64,000 bases of DNA from Microbacteriaceae bacterium VKM Ac-2855 (GCA_013204985.1 JABMLG010000005.1:306975-370974); one strand, 5' to 3'; shown: positions 1 to 12,022, counted from the first letter of the stretch. Numbers and translations are program-made. The notes: a model not told the origin generated them from the letters alone.

Positions 1-1613
1 GTGCGTCCTCGCATCAATCGTTGCAACGCATTCTTCACGAGTTCCTCAGACTCCGCATCCAGGGCGCTGGTGGCCTCGTCGAGGACCAGGATGCGCGGGT
101 CACGCACCAGGGCTCGGGCGATGGCGATGCGCTGACGCTGGCCACCGGACAGACGGGCGCCACGTTCTCCGGCGATGGTGTGCCATCCGTCGGGCAGTCG
201 GTCGACGAAGTCGAGGGCGTTCGCGTCCTGGAGGGCGTTTCGGATGCGCTGATCGTCGACGTCCCTCAAGCCGTAGGCGACGTTGTCCCGGATCGAGCCC
301 TCGAACAGCACCGATTCCTGCGGGACCACTGAGACGAATGTGCGCCAGCTGCGCAGGTCCAGGTCTTCCATATTCGAGCCGTCCAGCAGGATCCGCCCCG
401 ATGTCGGTCGAAGAAAACCGAGCGCCAGATTCAGCATGGTCGATTTGCCGGAACCAGACGAGCCGACGAACGCGACCGTCTCTCCGGGGCGGACATGGAG
501 CGTCACATCGGTGACCGCGGACGCGGACGCCTCGGCGTACCGGAGCCCGACGTTCTCGAAGAGGATCTCTCCGGTCACGGCCTGCAGCGTCCTCTTTCCT
601 TCGTTGGACTCCAGATCCGGTTCTTGCATGACCTCGGCGATCGACCGCATCGACTCGCTCCCTCGGGCGATGATCGGCAGCAGGAGCAGAACGTTCGTCA
701 TCGCCCCGGTCAAAAGTGCGAAGTAGGAACTCAGCAGCACCACCTGACCGGGGGTGACCGGAATCCATCCGCTGATCGAGACCCACGCGGCCAGCAGCAG
801 GCAGCCGATTCCGAGTAATTGCAGGCTGACCCATGACAGGGAGGAGAACCGGCCGTTGAGCAGATCCAGCGCGTAGCCCGCTGACCGCACCCCCTCAGCG
901 CCTGCTGCGACGCGGTCCACCGCTGTGCGCTCCACTCCGTGTGCCCGGGTTATCGGCATCAGCGTGGCCATCTCGCCGACACGGGCGGAAAACCGTTCCA
1001 CTTCGCGTCGGAATTCCTCGTTACCTCGACGCGAGCGCTTGCCCAGGAATGCTCTGAGTAACGCGGCGAGGGGGATGGTCAGCGCATAGAACGGCAAGAA
1101 GGCCGGGACGTTGATGGCTGTCATGGTGATCGCGCCGAGACCGACGGTGACGGCTGTCAGCAGAGGGGGAGTCGCCTGCTGCAGCATGAGTTCGACGTTC
1201 TCGACATCGCGGACGACTTTCGTCTGGACGATCGACGAGCTCGCCCGGGTGTGGAATCCGATCGACAGAATCTGCAACCGTGCCGCGAGTGCATTGCGAA
1301 GATCGGCACCGGTGCTTCGCACCGCGCTCATGAAGAGCCTCGTGAACATCACGCTGTTGGGGTAGTTCTGCGCGAGCGCGATGACGGCAGCAGCCGTCCA
1401 CAGCAGCAGTGACGACGTCGGTCCTCCCGCGACCACGATGTCGATGACCGCACCGGTGATGACCGGAAGCAGCCAGACCGGAATGTCTTTGACCAGAAAG
1501 AACACGATGGAGAGCAGGACGCGACGCTGGTACCGTCCGAGCAACTTCACGATCGACATCGCCGGATTGCCGTGATCGATCTCGACCGGCGACAGTGCAG
1601 GGCGGTGAATCAT
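1..1613 (-). CDS. ABC exporter, fused permease-ATPase (C-terminus cut by window edge)
   Basis: Type I ABC exporter half-transporter running off the left edge; about 537 codons are visible. The first ~330 residues are an ABC-transporter transmembrane domain with several hydrophobic segments. The nucleotide-binding domain follows, with Walker A GSSGSGKST near residue 385, signature LSGGQRQR near 482 and Walker B ILVLDEATSAL near 505. The Q-loop region VVPQES and the D-loop are present, so the visible part looks functional. The start at 1613 is chosen because GAAGGA lies a suitable distance upstream; an in-frame ATG at 1559 is the alternative. It lies 130 bp downstream of the GH3 gene on the same strand and may be co-transcribed. 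Substrate unknown; drug, lipid or peptide export are all possible for this family. Confidence 0.9.
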   Translation of the reverse strand, partial: MIHRPALSPVEIDHGNPAMSIVKLLGRYQRRVLLSIVFFLVKDIPVWLLPVITGAVIDIVVAGGPTSSLLLWTAAAVIALAQNYPNSVMFTRLFMSAVRSTGADLRNALAARLQILSIGFHTRASSSIVQTKVVRDVENVELMLQQATPPLLTAVTVGLGAITMTAINVPAFLPFYALTIPLAALLRAFLGKRSRRGNEEFRREVERFSARVGEMATLMPITRAHGVERTAVDRVAAGAEGVRSAGYALDLLNGRFSSLSWVSLQLLGIGCLLLAAWVSISGWIPVTPGQVVLLSSYFALLTGAMTNVLLLLPIIARGSESMRSIAEVMQEPDLESNEGKRTLQAVTGEILFENVGLRYAEASASAVTDVTLHVRPGETVAFVGSSGSGKSTMLNLALGFLRPTSGRILLDGSNMEDLDLRSWRTFVSVVPQESVLFEGSIRDNVAYGLRDVDDQRIRNALQDANALDFVDRLPDGWHTIAGERGARLSGGQRQRIAIARALVRDPRILVLDEATSALDAESEELVKNALQRLMRGR

Positions 1614-1743
1614 TGCGCGATTTCCTTCTTCAAGCGTTGGCCTGGCATGACGATGGCTGAGGATCGCCGGCGAGCCGCCCAGGCCCCGTCGGATCCTGAC
1701 GAGGATCAGCCCTCCTGGCCGGGACGCCCGGCGACTCTCGCGG

Positions 1744-4113
1744 TCAGGAGGCGATCGAAGACGTCATGTGCACGATCACGGAACTGGTCAGCGCTCGGTC
1801 CAAACCGACGTTCTGCACGGTGCCGGTCAGCGTCACCTCGTCACGCAACTCGATCTCCCGAGAGGAGCCGCCGACGAAGAGTCGGATGGCTCCGGGCTCG
1901 ACGATCCAGCCGACCGGTCGGTCCCAGAGAGCGAACATGGTCGCCGGGATCTCGACGCTCAGCTGCGCGGCAGCGCCCGGCTCGAGCGTGATGCGTTCGA
2001 AGGCGACGAGTACTGATCCGCGCCGGGCGGTTCGCGCGACGACATCCTTCCCGTACACCTGCACGACCTCGTCACCGGCACGGTCGCCGATGTTGGTGAC
2101 TGTAAAGGAAAGCCGGATGGTGCCGTCGGTGGGAGCGTCGGGATCAACGATCAGGTCCGTGTACTCGAAGCTCGTGTAACTGAGTCCGTGGCCGAAGGGG
2201 AACAAGGCGCCACCGGCGCCGTCGACATAGGACGTCTCTGCGACCTCGCGTGCGTACGGCGCTGGGGCAGATCCGGCGGAGCGCAGAAGGGAGACGGGGA
2301 GGCGTCCTGCTGGATTCACGTCGCCGAACAGCACGGAGGCGACGGCGTTGCCGGCTTCCTCGCCGCCGAAGAACGAAGAGACGATGGCGGGGACCGATTG
2401 CGCCATCCAGTCGAGCACGAAGGCCCGCCCGTGGCTGAGGACCACGATCGTGGGCGTTCCGGTCGCGATGATCGCTTCGACCAGCTCCCGCTGAACCCCG
2501 GGCAGGGCACAATCAGAGCTGTCGAGTCCTTCGCCTACAGTGCCGAAACCGTTGATGCCGGCCTGATCACCGACGACCACCACAGCAACGTCCGCAGAGG
2601 TGGCGATTCGGACGGCTTCCTCGAAACCCGACCGATCTTTCGTCGCAACAGTCGACCCGTGCGCGTACAGGACGGTGGTGTCCTCGCCGGCCCGGTTTCT
2701 GATCCCGTCGAGGAAGGAGACGATCGGTACGGACCCGACGAGCAGATTCGCGTCATCGGGGCCGCCGGCTCCCATCAGATCCGTCAGGACGTCGGGCTTG
2801 GCCTGCGGGTCGGCTGCGTAGATCCATCTCTTCGTGCCGCTGTCGAGGACCGGGTAGCTGTAGTTGCCGAGCTGACCCATCGGGCGATCGGCGTTGGGGC
2901 CGATGACGGCGATCGTCTTCGCTGTGCGGTCGAGGGGGAGCAGCGGCTGTCCGCGCACGGGCTTGTTCTGCAGCAAAATGACTGATTCCTCCGCGATGCG
3001 GCGCGCAAGATCGCGGCCTTCCTGCGAATCGAACGTTTCCGGCACCGCATCGAGATCAACATACGGATTCTCGAAGAGCCCGATACGGAACTTGCTTCGC
3101 AGCACGCTTGCGACGGCACGATCCAGCTCGGCCTCCGCGAGCACGCCGTTCCGGACCGCCTCCACGATCTCGCTCGTAGACACTCCGTTGTCGAGCTCGA
3201 GGTCCACCCCTGCACGGATGGCCTGCGCGAGTGCGTGGCTATCGTCCTCAGCTGTGCCATGTTTCGTGTGCAGCTGTTTGACGGCACCGAGGTCGGAGAT
3301 CACGAGGCCGTCAAAACCCAGCTCCTCACGCAACAGATCCTGCAGAAACTCGGCTGTCCCGGTGACGGGGCGCCCGTCGATGGTGTTGTAGGACGGCATG
3401 ATCCCGAGCGCACCCCCGGCCCGGATCGCCATTTCGAACGGCACCGCGTCCACTTCATGCAGCTCTCGGTCACCCAGGTGGGCCGCCTCGGTGTTGCGAC
3501 CGCCCTCACTGGCGCTGTAGCCGATGAAGTGTTTCACCGTCGCGATGAGCGGGGTCGCCGGATCCGCATTCTGGAGCGCCCGGATGAACGCGGTCGCCAT
3601 CGAACCGACGAGATAGGGGTCTTCACCGTAGGTCTCCTCGACACGGCCCCAGCGGGGATCCCGGGCGACGTCGGCCAACGGCGACAGCGCCTGACGAACG
3701 CCGAGCTGCGCCATCTGCCGGCCGATCAGGGTCGCCATCTCCTCGATGAGCGCTGGTCGCCAGGTCGCCGCCTGCGCGATCGCGTCCGGGAACACGGTAG
3801 CGTCCCGAACCTTCAGCCCAAGAAGTGCCTCCTCCGCGAGGAGAACAGGAATCCCGAGACGGGTGTCCTCGACGTGCTTGCGCTGCAACTCCCGCGCAGC
3901 GCGCGCCGTCTCTCGAGGAGGCGCGTCCAGTGTGGACAGAGACGCAGTGATGTTTCCCCAGCCGGTAGCGGGCGGGTTATGGACATCAACGACCGCGCCG
4001 AAGGGTGCGGCCACCTGCGCCGCCTTCTCCTCCAGCGTCATCCGCGACAGAAGATCGCTGACACGCTCATCGACCGGCGCGGTCGGATCGAGATAAGGGA
4101 CGCGGTCGGCCAT
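1744..4113 (-). CDS. Glycoside hydrolase family 3 (beta-glucosidase/beta-xylosidase type)
   Basis: Predicted to remove terminal beta-linked sugars (glucosyl, xylosyl or related) from oligosaccharides by a retaining mechanism. The 789-residue protein has the GH3 N-terminal barrel with KHF near 195 and nucleophile aspartate in VISDLGAV near 274. The GH3 C-terminal domain (IAVIGPNAD; acid/base region GEGLDSSDCALPG) and a fibronectin-III-like C-terminal domain follow. This is full length for the BglX/xyl3-like group. No signal peptide is visible, so it is probably cytoplasmic and acts on imported oligosaccharides. The start is ATG 4113 because AAAGGAG sits 5 nt upstream; a GTG at 4119 would overlap that ribosome-binding site. 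No sugar transporter or dedicated regulator lies beside it, so the substrate cannot be assigned. Confidence 0.93.
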   Translation of the reverse strand: MADRVPYLDPTAPVDERVSDLLSRMTLEEKAAQVAAPFGAVVDVHNPPATGWGNITASLSTLDAPPRETARAARELQRKHVEDTRLGIPVLLAEEALLGLKVRDATVFPDAIAQAATWRPALIEEMATLIGRQMAQLGVRQALSPLADVARDPRWGRVEETYGEDPYLVGSMATAFIRALQNADPATPLIATVKHFIGYSASEGGRNTEAAHLGDRELHEVDAVPFEMAIRAGGALGIMPSYNTIDGRPVTGTAEFLQDLLREELGFDGLVISDLGAVKQLHTKHGTAEDDSHALAQAIRAGVDLELDNGVSTSEIVEAVRNGVLAEAELDRAVASVLRSKFRIGLFENPYVDLDAVPETFDSQEGRDLARRIAEESVILLQNKPVRGQPLLPLDRTAKTIAVIGPNADRPMGQLGNYSYPVLDSGTKRWIYAADPQAKPDVLTDLMGAGGPDDANLLVGSVPIVSFLDGIRNRAGEDTTVLYAHGSTVATKDRSGFEEAVRIATSADVAVVVVGDQAGINGFGTVGEGLDSSDCALPGVQRELVEAIIATGTPTIVVLSHGRAFVLDWMAQSVPAIVSSFFGGEEAGNAVASVLFGDVNPAGRLPVSLLRSAGSAPAPYAREVAETSYVDGAGGALFPFGHGLSYTSFEYTDLIVDPDAPTDGTIRLSFTVTNIGDRAGDEVVQVYGKDVVARTARRGSVLVAFERITLEPGAAAQLSVEIPATMFALWDRPVGWIVEPGAIRLFVGGSSREIELRDEVTLTGTVQNVGLDRALTSSVIVHMTSSIAS

Positions 4114-4278
4114 GCTCACTCCTTTGTAGATGCGCGATCCCGTCCCTCGGCACCGGATGCCGGATCGTACGGTCGCGCGGCAGTGATGATGCTATCCCAA
4201 ATTGATACACCTGCTGTTATTTCGGCGGGTCGGGGAATCGGATTCTTCTTCGCCCGTCGCGCCGGCCACGGAGTCGCC

Positions 4279-4794
4279 CTACAGGCCCGTGTTGTGCGGG
4301 CTGGCAGCCAGCATCCGAGCGCGCTGCGTCAGGCTGTGGTTGCGCCAGAGCAAGTTCGCCGTCCGCACGCCGATCGTCGCCGCAGCCATGAGGATGAGGG
4401 CAGCGGTCCAGGCGTTCGGGTCGATCCGGTTCTGGGCGCTGAAGGTTCCGAGCGCGACCCCGCCGCCGTTCGTGGCGTAAAGCTGGAACACGAGGCACGA
4501 CCCCATCCGCACGACCCACAAGCTCGCGGCCGCCGGGCCGGCTTTCACCGATACCATCCCTTTGCCACTGATCCGAAACCGTGTAGAGAGTCCGACACCG
4601 GCACCGATTCCCGCTCCGATCAGAACAGCGATGGCAACAACGCTGAGGCTGTTGCCGGTGGTGGGAACGTCGTGGATGTAGGTGACGATCGCCCATCCGA
4701 CGAGTGCGACCGGAAGCAGGATCTGGATCGCACCGAGCCGACGTTCCCGGATCTAGTTGAGGACGATGTCGATGATGCATTCAGTGAATGTCAT
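4279..4794 (-). pseudogene. Small integral-membrane protein interrupted by an in-frame TAG
   Basis: From ATG 4794 the frame reads 13 codons (MTFTECIIDIVLN), meets TAG at 4753-4755, and continues open for about 157 codons to a stop at 4279. The continued product is a convincing four-helix membrane protein (IRERRLGAIQILLP, VAIAVLIGAGIGAGVGL, LILMAAATIGVRTANLL). I recall actinobacterial homologues in which the N-terminal helix runs unbroken into an RxRRL motif, so residues appear to be lost or changed at the TAG. No start codon lies between the TAG and ATG 4557, and starting at 4557 would delete two helices. Most likely a pseudogene; a sequencing error is the alternative. Confidence 0.7.
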
Positions 4795-4865
4795 GACTAC
4801 AAGACTTCGCTTAGCTACTCTAAAGTGTTTTTGCGTTGGATGTGCGAGCGGTTAGGTGGGCCCCG

Positions 4866-6179
4866 GTGGCGAACTACGTCGAGCGGTTGTGGAACCCCGA
4901 GGATCCGGGTGGATTGAGCCGGAAGGATCTGGCGCCCGGTCGGTACCGCGCCTACGTTCCGGATGAGCTCGGCGCAGCGTTGCCCGAGCTCGGTCCGGAA
5001 GCCTCGGGGGCGGCGGAGGCCGCGTTGGTGGTGCTTGCTCGTGCGGATGAGCGGATCGGGGAGCGGGGCCGGTTCCTGAATCACCTCTTGATCCGGTCGG
5101 AGAGCATCTCGTCGTCGTGGATCGAGGGAAATCGAATCACGCCGAAGAAGCTGGCGATCGCGGAGATCCTGCACCACGGCACCCGTGTCGCGCTCGACGT
5201 TGTCGCGAACGTGCGCGCGACAGAGGAGGCGATCACGACGCTCGCTGATCGGGATCGGCCCGTGACGACCGCGGATATCGAGGCGTTGCAGCACGTGATC
5301 GAGCCGGCGCTCGAGCCCGGGCTCCGTCAGGCGCAGAACTGGGTCGGCGGTCCGGGATGGAGTCCGTTGCGGGCGGACTTCGTGCCGCCCCCGGAGACCG
5401 AGGTGCGCCGGCTCGTCGACGATCTCGCCGGGTTCGTGACGGAGACGTCCGGGAATCCGATCGTCCGGGCGGCGATCGCGCACGCGCAGTTCGAGACCAT
5501 CCACCCGTTCGCCGACGGGAACGGCCGCACCGGTCGGGCGTTGATCCACACGGTGCTGCGGCGGGCGGATGCGGTTCGGAATGTGTTGATTCCGATCAGC
5601 ACCGTCTTTGCGGGCAATACCGACGGGTACATCCGTGGGCTGTCGGCGTTCCGCACGGAGCCACCGCAGCTGGACGAGTGGGTGGTCGGCTTCGCGCGGG
5701 CGACCGAACTCGCGGCGGCGAATGCGGTTCGGCTCGCCGACGACGTTGTCCGGCTCGATGAGGTGCTCGTGCAGCAGTTGATCGCGTTCCGCCGCGATGC
5801 CGGGCTGTCACCCGCCTCTCCGCGCCGAGACGCGCTGGTCCTTCGAGTCCTCGACTCGCTCGCAGCCGAGCCGGTGGTGTCCGTCGAGACCGTGGCGCGG
5901 CGTCTCGACACGTCGGTGACGGCGGCGTCCCGCGCACTCACGCAGCTCGCCGACGCCGGCATTCTGGGGCGGACGAAGGATCAGAAGGGTCGGCTGATCG
6001 CGTGGACGGCAGATCGCCACCTCGGCTTGGTGGCGCTCCCTGAACGCAGCAACCGAGTCGGTGGCGCGGACACCGCGATCCGGACGCCGAAGTCCGGCCC
6101 GGCTGCGCCGAATCCTGAGCACCTCGGACCCCTGCGTCCCCGCGGCGGTGGACCGTCGCTGGAGTCCGCTTCGCCATGA
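4866..6179 (+). CDS. Fic-domain protein with C-terminal winged helix
   Basis: Fic enzymes transfer AMP or another nucleotide-linked group to hydroxyls of target proteins. The protein has an N-terminal Fic_N-type region and a complete catalytic core HPFADGNGRTGR near residue 220. A putative inhibitory helix motif SSSWIEGN near residue 85 has the (S/T)xxxE(G/N) form of class II Fic proteins that block their own ATP site. The last ~100 residues look like a winged helix (SVETVARRLDTSVTAASRAL), the usual Fic/DUF4172-wHTH architecture. The start is taken as GTG 4866, preceded by AGGTGGG; an upstream TTG at 4836 is possible. It is divergent from the broken membrane gene with a short AT-richer gap. 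No antitoxin gene is adjacent, consistent with self-inhibition. Confidence 0.9.
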   Translation: MANYVERLWNPEDPGGLSRKDLAPGRYRAYVPDELGAALPELGPEASGAAEAALVVLARADERIGERGRFLNHLLIRSESISSSWIEGNRITPKKLAIAEILHHGTRVALDVVANVRATEEAITTLADRDRPVTTADIEALQHVIEPALEPGLRQAQNWVGGPGWSPLRADFVPPPETEVRRLVDDLAGFVTETSGNPIVRAAIAHAQFETIHPFADGNGRTGRALIHTVLRRADAVRNVLIPISTVFAGNTDGYIRGLSAFRTEPPQLDEWVVGFARATELAAANAVRLADDVVRLDEVLVQQLIAFRRDAGLSPASPRRDALVLRVLDSLAAEPVVSVETVARRLDTSVTAASRALTQLADAGILGRTKDQKGRLIAWTADRHLGLVALPERSNRVGGADTAIRTPKSGPAAPNPEHLGPLRPRGGGPSLESASP

Positions 6180-6260
6180 TCTCCCCGACGACCGTCCGCG
6201 GGAGAGATCGACGCCGAGTGGTGCTGAAGTTATCGCCACGCGACTGACCCCGAAACGAGA

Positions 6261-6304
6261 GAAGCCCCCTCGATCAGCGTCGTGGCGCAGATCGAAGGGG
6301 CTTC
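6261..6304. terminator. Bidirectional hairpin terminator
   Basis: GAAGCCCCCTCGATC pairs with GATCGAAGGGGCTTC with one bulge around a short loop. It sits between the Fic gene and the 3' end of the convergent tRNA-Ser gene and could terminate both. Confidence 0.6.
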
Positions 6305-6305
6305 G

Positions 6306-6395
6306 TGGCGGTACCGGTGGGATTTGAACCCACGGTGGACTTGCACCCACACATGTTTTCGAGACATGCTCCTTAGGCCGCTCGGACACGGTACC
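6306..6395 (-). tRNA. tRNA-Ser (anticodon CGA)
   Basis: Class II tRNA on the minus strand. The 7-bp acceptor stem GGTACCG/CGGTACC, the anticodon stem CATGT/ACATG around loop CTCGAAA, a long variable arm, and T-arm GTGGG-TTCAAAT-CCCAC are all visible. Discriminator G is followed by an encoded CCA (6306-6308). Anticodon CGA reads UCG serine codons. Confidence 0.95.
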
Positions 6396-6471
6396 GGGGA
6401 CGAGTGTACGCGACCGCCCGCAACGGCGCCAATCGGGCCGCGCGCCACCCTGCGAGGGACCCCTCTTGTGC

Positions 6472-6522
6472 GCGAGGGACCCGCCCTGCGGGGGTCCGAC
6501 GCGCACAGGGCGGGTCCCTCGC
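6472..6522. repeat. Perfect 17-bp inverted repeat
   Basis: GCGAGGGACCCGCCCTG (6472-6488) is exactly inverted at 6506-6522 with a 17-nt loop. A third partial copy, TGCGAGGGACCC, lies just upstream at 6451. It begins 12 bp beyond the stop of the minus-strand glyoxalase gene, so it may act as its terminator, although no T-run follows. It could also be a dispersed palindromic repeat. Confidence 0.6.
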
Positions 6523-6534
6523 AGGAGGAGGCGC

Positions 6535-7131
6535 CTACTGCCAGACGAAGCCGTCGGGGTCGACGAAGGCGCCTGCATCCGCGTCGACGATGAGGCGATG
6601 CGATCCGCTGCCTTCCGGCGCGACCCCGGCGTTCTTCGCCAACGCCTTCCGCGTGTAGAGCGCCAGGCTCACCGGGCCGTCGCCGCGGAACTCGACGTAC
6701 TTGCCGAAGTTCTTGCCCACGGTGAAGCCGCGCTCGGCGTAGAACGACTTGCTCGCGGAGACGTCGTCAGCCGCCAGCAGCAGGGTCACGGTCTCGAAGT
6801 CGCGGCTCGCCGGCGCGGTGTCCTTCTTCGCCGAGGTCGCGACCTGCCACACCGTGCCGTCGGGTGCCCGAACGACGCCGCCGAAGCCCCACAGGGATTT
6901 CGCCGCGGGCTTCACCACACTGGCGCCGGCGGCGATCGCCGAGTCGAGGAGGGCCGTCGCGTTCGCCGGCTGCGCCACGAGCAGAGAGAGGGTGAAGCCG
7001 CGGAACCCGCTGCTGGGCGCGCTCGCCTCGCTCACCTGGATGGGAGCAGCGGAACCGAAGGCGGTGGCGTAGAAGCTCGTGGCGGCGGCGGGGTCCTCCG
7101 CCTCGATGGTGACGGATCTGATCTGGGTCAT
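6535..7131 (-). CDS. VOC/glyoxalase-bleomycin-resistance fold protein
   Basis: A 198-residue protein made of two tandem VOC modules. The first begins MTQIRSVTIEAEDPAAATSF and contains RAPDGTVWQV; the second begins near residue 105 (FETVTLLLAADDVSASKSFY) and ends DPDGFVWQ. Such proteins bind or transform small metabolites, often metal-dependently, but metal ligands are not clear and no substrate can be named. The start at 7131 removes an implausible basic extension; no Shine-Dalgarno is visible, so it may be translated from a leaderless message. It is monocistronic and convergent with the tRNA gene. Confidence 0.85.
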   Translation of the reverse strand: MTQIRSVTIEAEDPAAATSFYATAFGSAAPIQVSEASAPSSGFRGFTLSLLVAQPANATALLDSAIAAGASVVKPAAKSLWGFGGVVRAPDGTVWQVATSAKKDTAPASRDFETVTLLLAADDVSASKSFYAERGFTVGKNFGKYVEFRGDGPVSLALYTRKALAKNAGVAPEGSGSHRLIVDADAGAFVDPDGFVWQ

Positions 7132-7182
7132 GCTGCACACCGTACGGGCGCGCGCAGCCTGACGCTTCTCGATCCCTGCCCG

Positions 7183-7203
7183 GTGTGCCACGAAGGGGCA
7201 CAC
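7183..7203 (-). terminator. Possible katG terminator hairpin
   Basis: GTGTGCC (7183-7189) and GGCACAC (7197-7203) form a 7-bp stem with a short loop, downstream of the katG stop on the minus strand. There is no U-run, so this is tentative. Confidence 0.35.
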
Positions 7204-7270
7204 AACGAAGGGGGCTGCCCCGCCCACCGCGAAAGCAGCACGCGGTGACAACCCCCTCGAAGGGCTTCGC

Positions 7271-9975
<2,705 letters not shown>

Positions 9976-9993
9976 CCCTCAACCGTAGTTCAG

Positions 9994-10010
9994 TTTTGAT
10001 TTCCTCAAAA
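9994..10010. promoter_or_regulatory. Probable FurA/PerR box upstream of furA-katG
   Basis: TTTTGATTTCCTCAAAA is a perfect 6-5-6 inverted repeat lying 19-35 bp upstream of the furA GTG, over the probable -35 region (TTGAGG on the minus strand). Position and AT-rich symmetry fit autoregulation of furA-katG by FurA. Confidence 0.65.
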
Positions 10011-10033
10011 CAACGCGGAGGTGAACGGATCGA

Positions 10034-10456
10034 CTAATCGTCGCTCGGCCGCCGCCGCTGGCGCTTCGTCGCCGAGCGCTGCTGCTTCGCCGCGAGGTGC
10101 CGCCGAGCCGAGCCGCGCGTGGGCCGCGTCGGTCGGCGAACGGCGGCCGGAGGAGCCAAGGCGGTGCGGATGAGCTCGGCGAGCATCTCGAGCGCCGTCT
10201 CGCGATTGCGCAGTTGCGAACGCTGCTGCGAGACCGTCACCGTGATGGCGCCCGACACCATCCGATTCGCGTATCGATGCAGGATCCGCGCCCGCTGCTC
10301 CTCGCCGAGCGCTGCCGACTCGGCCGCGCTCCAGCTGAGCTGCACCCGACTGTCCGAGGTGTTGACGTGCTGGCCGCCCGGACCCGACGAGCGGGAGAAC
10401 TTCCACTGCAGTTCGGACGCCGGGATCACGAGGTCGGGCAGCACCTCGAGATCCAT
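10034..10456 (-). CDS. arfB: Alternative ribosome-rescue factor ArfB (YaeJ family)
   Basis: A codon-independent peptidyl-tRNA hydrolase that rescues stalled ribosomes. The 140-residue protein has the release-factor motif GPGGQHVN with GGQ at residues 27-29. Its basic C-terminal tail (RRHLAAKQQRSATKRQRRR), which enters the empty mRNA channel in this family, is present. The start is ATG 10456 (MDLEVLPDLVIPASEL); the upstream open frame is not family-like. It stands alone between furA-katG and a serine hydrolase gene. Confidence 0.93.
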   Translation of the reverse strand: MDLEVLPDLVIPASELQWKFSRSSGPGGQHVNTSDSRVQLSWSAAESAALGEEQRARILHRYANRMVSGAITVTVSQQRSQLRNRETALEMLAELIRTALAPPAAVRRPTRPTRGSARRHLAAKQQRSATKRQRRRPSDD

Positions 10457-10591
10457 ACCGTCAGCCTGGCACGTGGAGCGGGCGGATGCGGGGTCCAGCG
10501 GACCCAGGACAACGAGGCTGGGGCGCCTCACGTCCACCGCGGTTTCGTGGGGATGCCGAGACCGCGAGCCGCGCCAAGCGCGGTCCCGGGC

Positions 10592-11959
10592 TCAGGCCCA
10601 GCGCTCGGGGCTGCGGGTCTCGGCGAGCGGCTGCGGATGCAGCGGGCGCGTCAGCCAGCGCGCCGAGAAGGTCGCGGTCACCGGGTCGAGCACCAGCCGG
10701 AGGCGGTGCGGCGTCTCGACGAAGATCACGTCGACGGTCGCCCCACCCGGAGCGGTGCCGGCGCTCGCCGCGATCGCCTCGGTGACCTGCCATGTGCCGC
10801 GACCGGGCGTGAAGCCGAGCGCGTCCACGCCCTCGATCAGAACGACACCGCCGTCGGGCGAGACCTCCAGGCGCACCAGTGTCGGCACATCGTTGCCGGC
10901 CGCCGCGCGGAACTGACCGATCGGAAGCGCGTTGCCGTCGTCCCGCACCGGTACCAGAGCGCGGTCCGCGAGTTGCTCGGCGAGCGATGTGTCCGCAGCC
11001 GCGTCGCCGGCGACGTCGATCGCGGGCAGCAGGTGCGTCCACGCGAGGTCGAGCACACCCTGCATGTTGAGGCTCTGCCCGGTGATCGCGAGCACCACGC
11101 CGTGTTCGGGCAGCACCACGCAGAACTGGCCGTAGGCGCCGTCGCCGCGGTAGCCGTGCCGCGCGATCCAGAATTGGAAGCCGTAACCCTGCGCCCAGTC
11201 GGAGTCGGGATCCGTGCCGTTGGCCACGTGCGAGCGGGTCGCGTCATCGACCCAGCCCGCGGGCAGCAGCTGCCGCCCCTGCCACTCGCCGCGCTGCAGG
11301 TAGAGCTGGCCCAGCGCCGCGATCGCCTCCGTGCGGGCGTGCAGGCCGCTGTAGCCGAATTCGCGACCGGATTCGTCGCGCAACCAGCCGAAGCGGTCGA
11401 TGCCGAGCGGATCCAGCAGGCGCGGCCGCAGGTACTCGGTGAGCGAGAGTCCGGTGACGCGCTGCACGATCGCCGCCGCCGTGAACGTGCACGGCTGGTT
11501 GTACGCGAAGAGGGTACCGGGCTCCGCATCCGGCCGAATCAGCAGGAAGCCGCGCACCAGATCGACAGGGTCGTTGGCCCGCGCACGGTCGATGGTCTCC
11601 TCGCGGTGCCCGCTCGCCATCGCCAGGATGTGCCGCAGCTTCATCGCTCGGGTGCGCGGGTCGGTGATCTCGGCGTCGAGCTCCGGGAAGTGCGAGATCA
11701 CGGTGTCGTCGAGATCGAGCAGCCCCTCGGCTACAGCGAAGCCGACCGCGGTCGAGGTGAAGCTCTTGCTCAGCGAGTAGAGCAGGTGCGGCCGCTCGGC
11801 CGAGTACGGCGCCCACCAGCTCTCGGCGACGATCTCGCCGTCGCGCAGCAGCATGAGGCTGTGCGGTTCGATGTCGGCGGCGGATTCGAGGGCGTCGACG
11901 AAGGCGCGGATCCCCGCGGCGTCGATGCGGTGGGCGGAGGGCGTGCTTCGAGACAGCAT
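10592..11959 (-). CDS. Class C beta-lactamase-fold serine hydrolase
   Basis: A 455-residue serine hydrolase of the beta-lactamase/penicillin-binding/esterase superfamily. SLSK (Ser62, Lys65) in YSLSKSFTS is the SxxK nucleophile motif, and YNQ near residue 153 matches the YxN element. A ~110-residue C-terminal extension follows the catalytic domain. No signal peptide or lipobox is visible, so a cytoplasmic esterase-like role is more likely than antibiotic hydrolysis. It is divergent from the S9 peptidase with only 63 bp between the starts. Confidence 0.88.
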   Translation of the reverse strand: MLSRSTPSAHRIDAAGIRAFVDALESAADIEPHSLMLLRDGEIVAESWWAPYSAERPHLLYSLSKSFTSTAVGFAVAEGLLDLDDTVISHFPELDAEITDPRTRAMKLRHILAMASGHREETIDRARANDPVDLVRGFLLIRPDAEPGTLFAYNQPCTFTAAAIVQRVTGLSLTEYLRPRLLDPLGIDRFGWLRDESGREFGYSGLHARTEAIAALGQLYLQRGEWQGRQLLPAGWVDDATRSHVANGTDPDSDWAQGYGFQFWIARHGYRGDGAYGQFCVVLPEHGVVLAITGQSLNMQGVLDLAWTHLLPAIDVAGDAAADTSLAEQLADRALVPVRDDGNALPIGQFRAAAGNDVPTLVRLEVSPDGGVVLIEGVDALGFTPGRGTWQVTEAIAASAGTAPGGATVDVIFVETPHRLRLVLDPVTATFSARWLTRPLHPQPLAETRSPERWA

Positions 11960-12022
11960 CCATCGATGCTACGTGCGGATGCAGCCGGTAGCGTCGAAGC
12001 AGGAGAGCAACGAGGGAGCCGG

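Noticed and set aside
10097..12022. Long N-terminal extension of the S9 peptidase
   Set aside because: It is antisense to arfB and the serine hydrolase and has no family similarity; ATG 12023 gives a normal protein.
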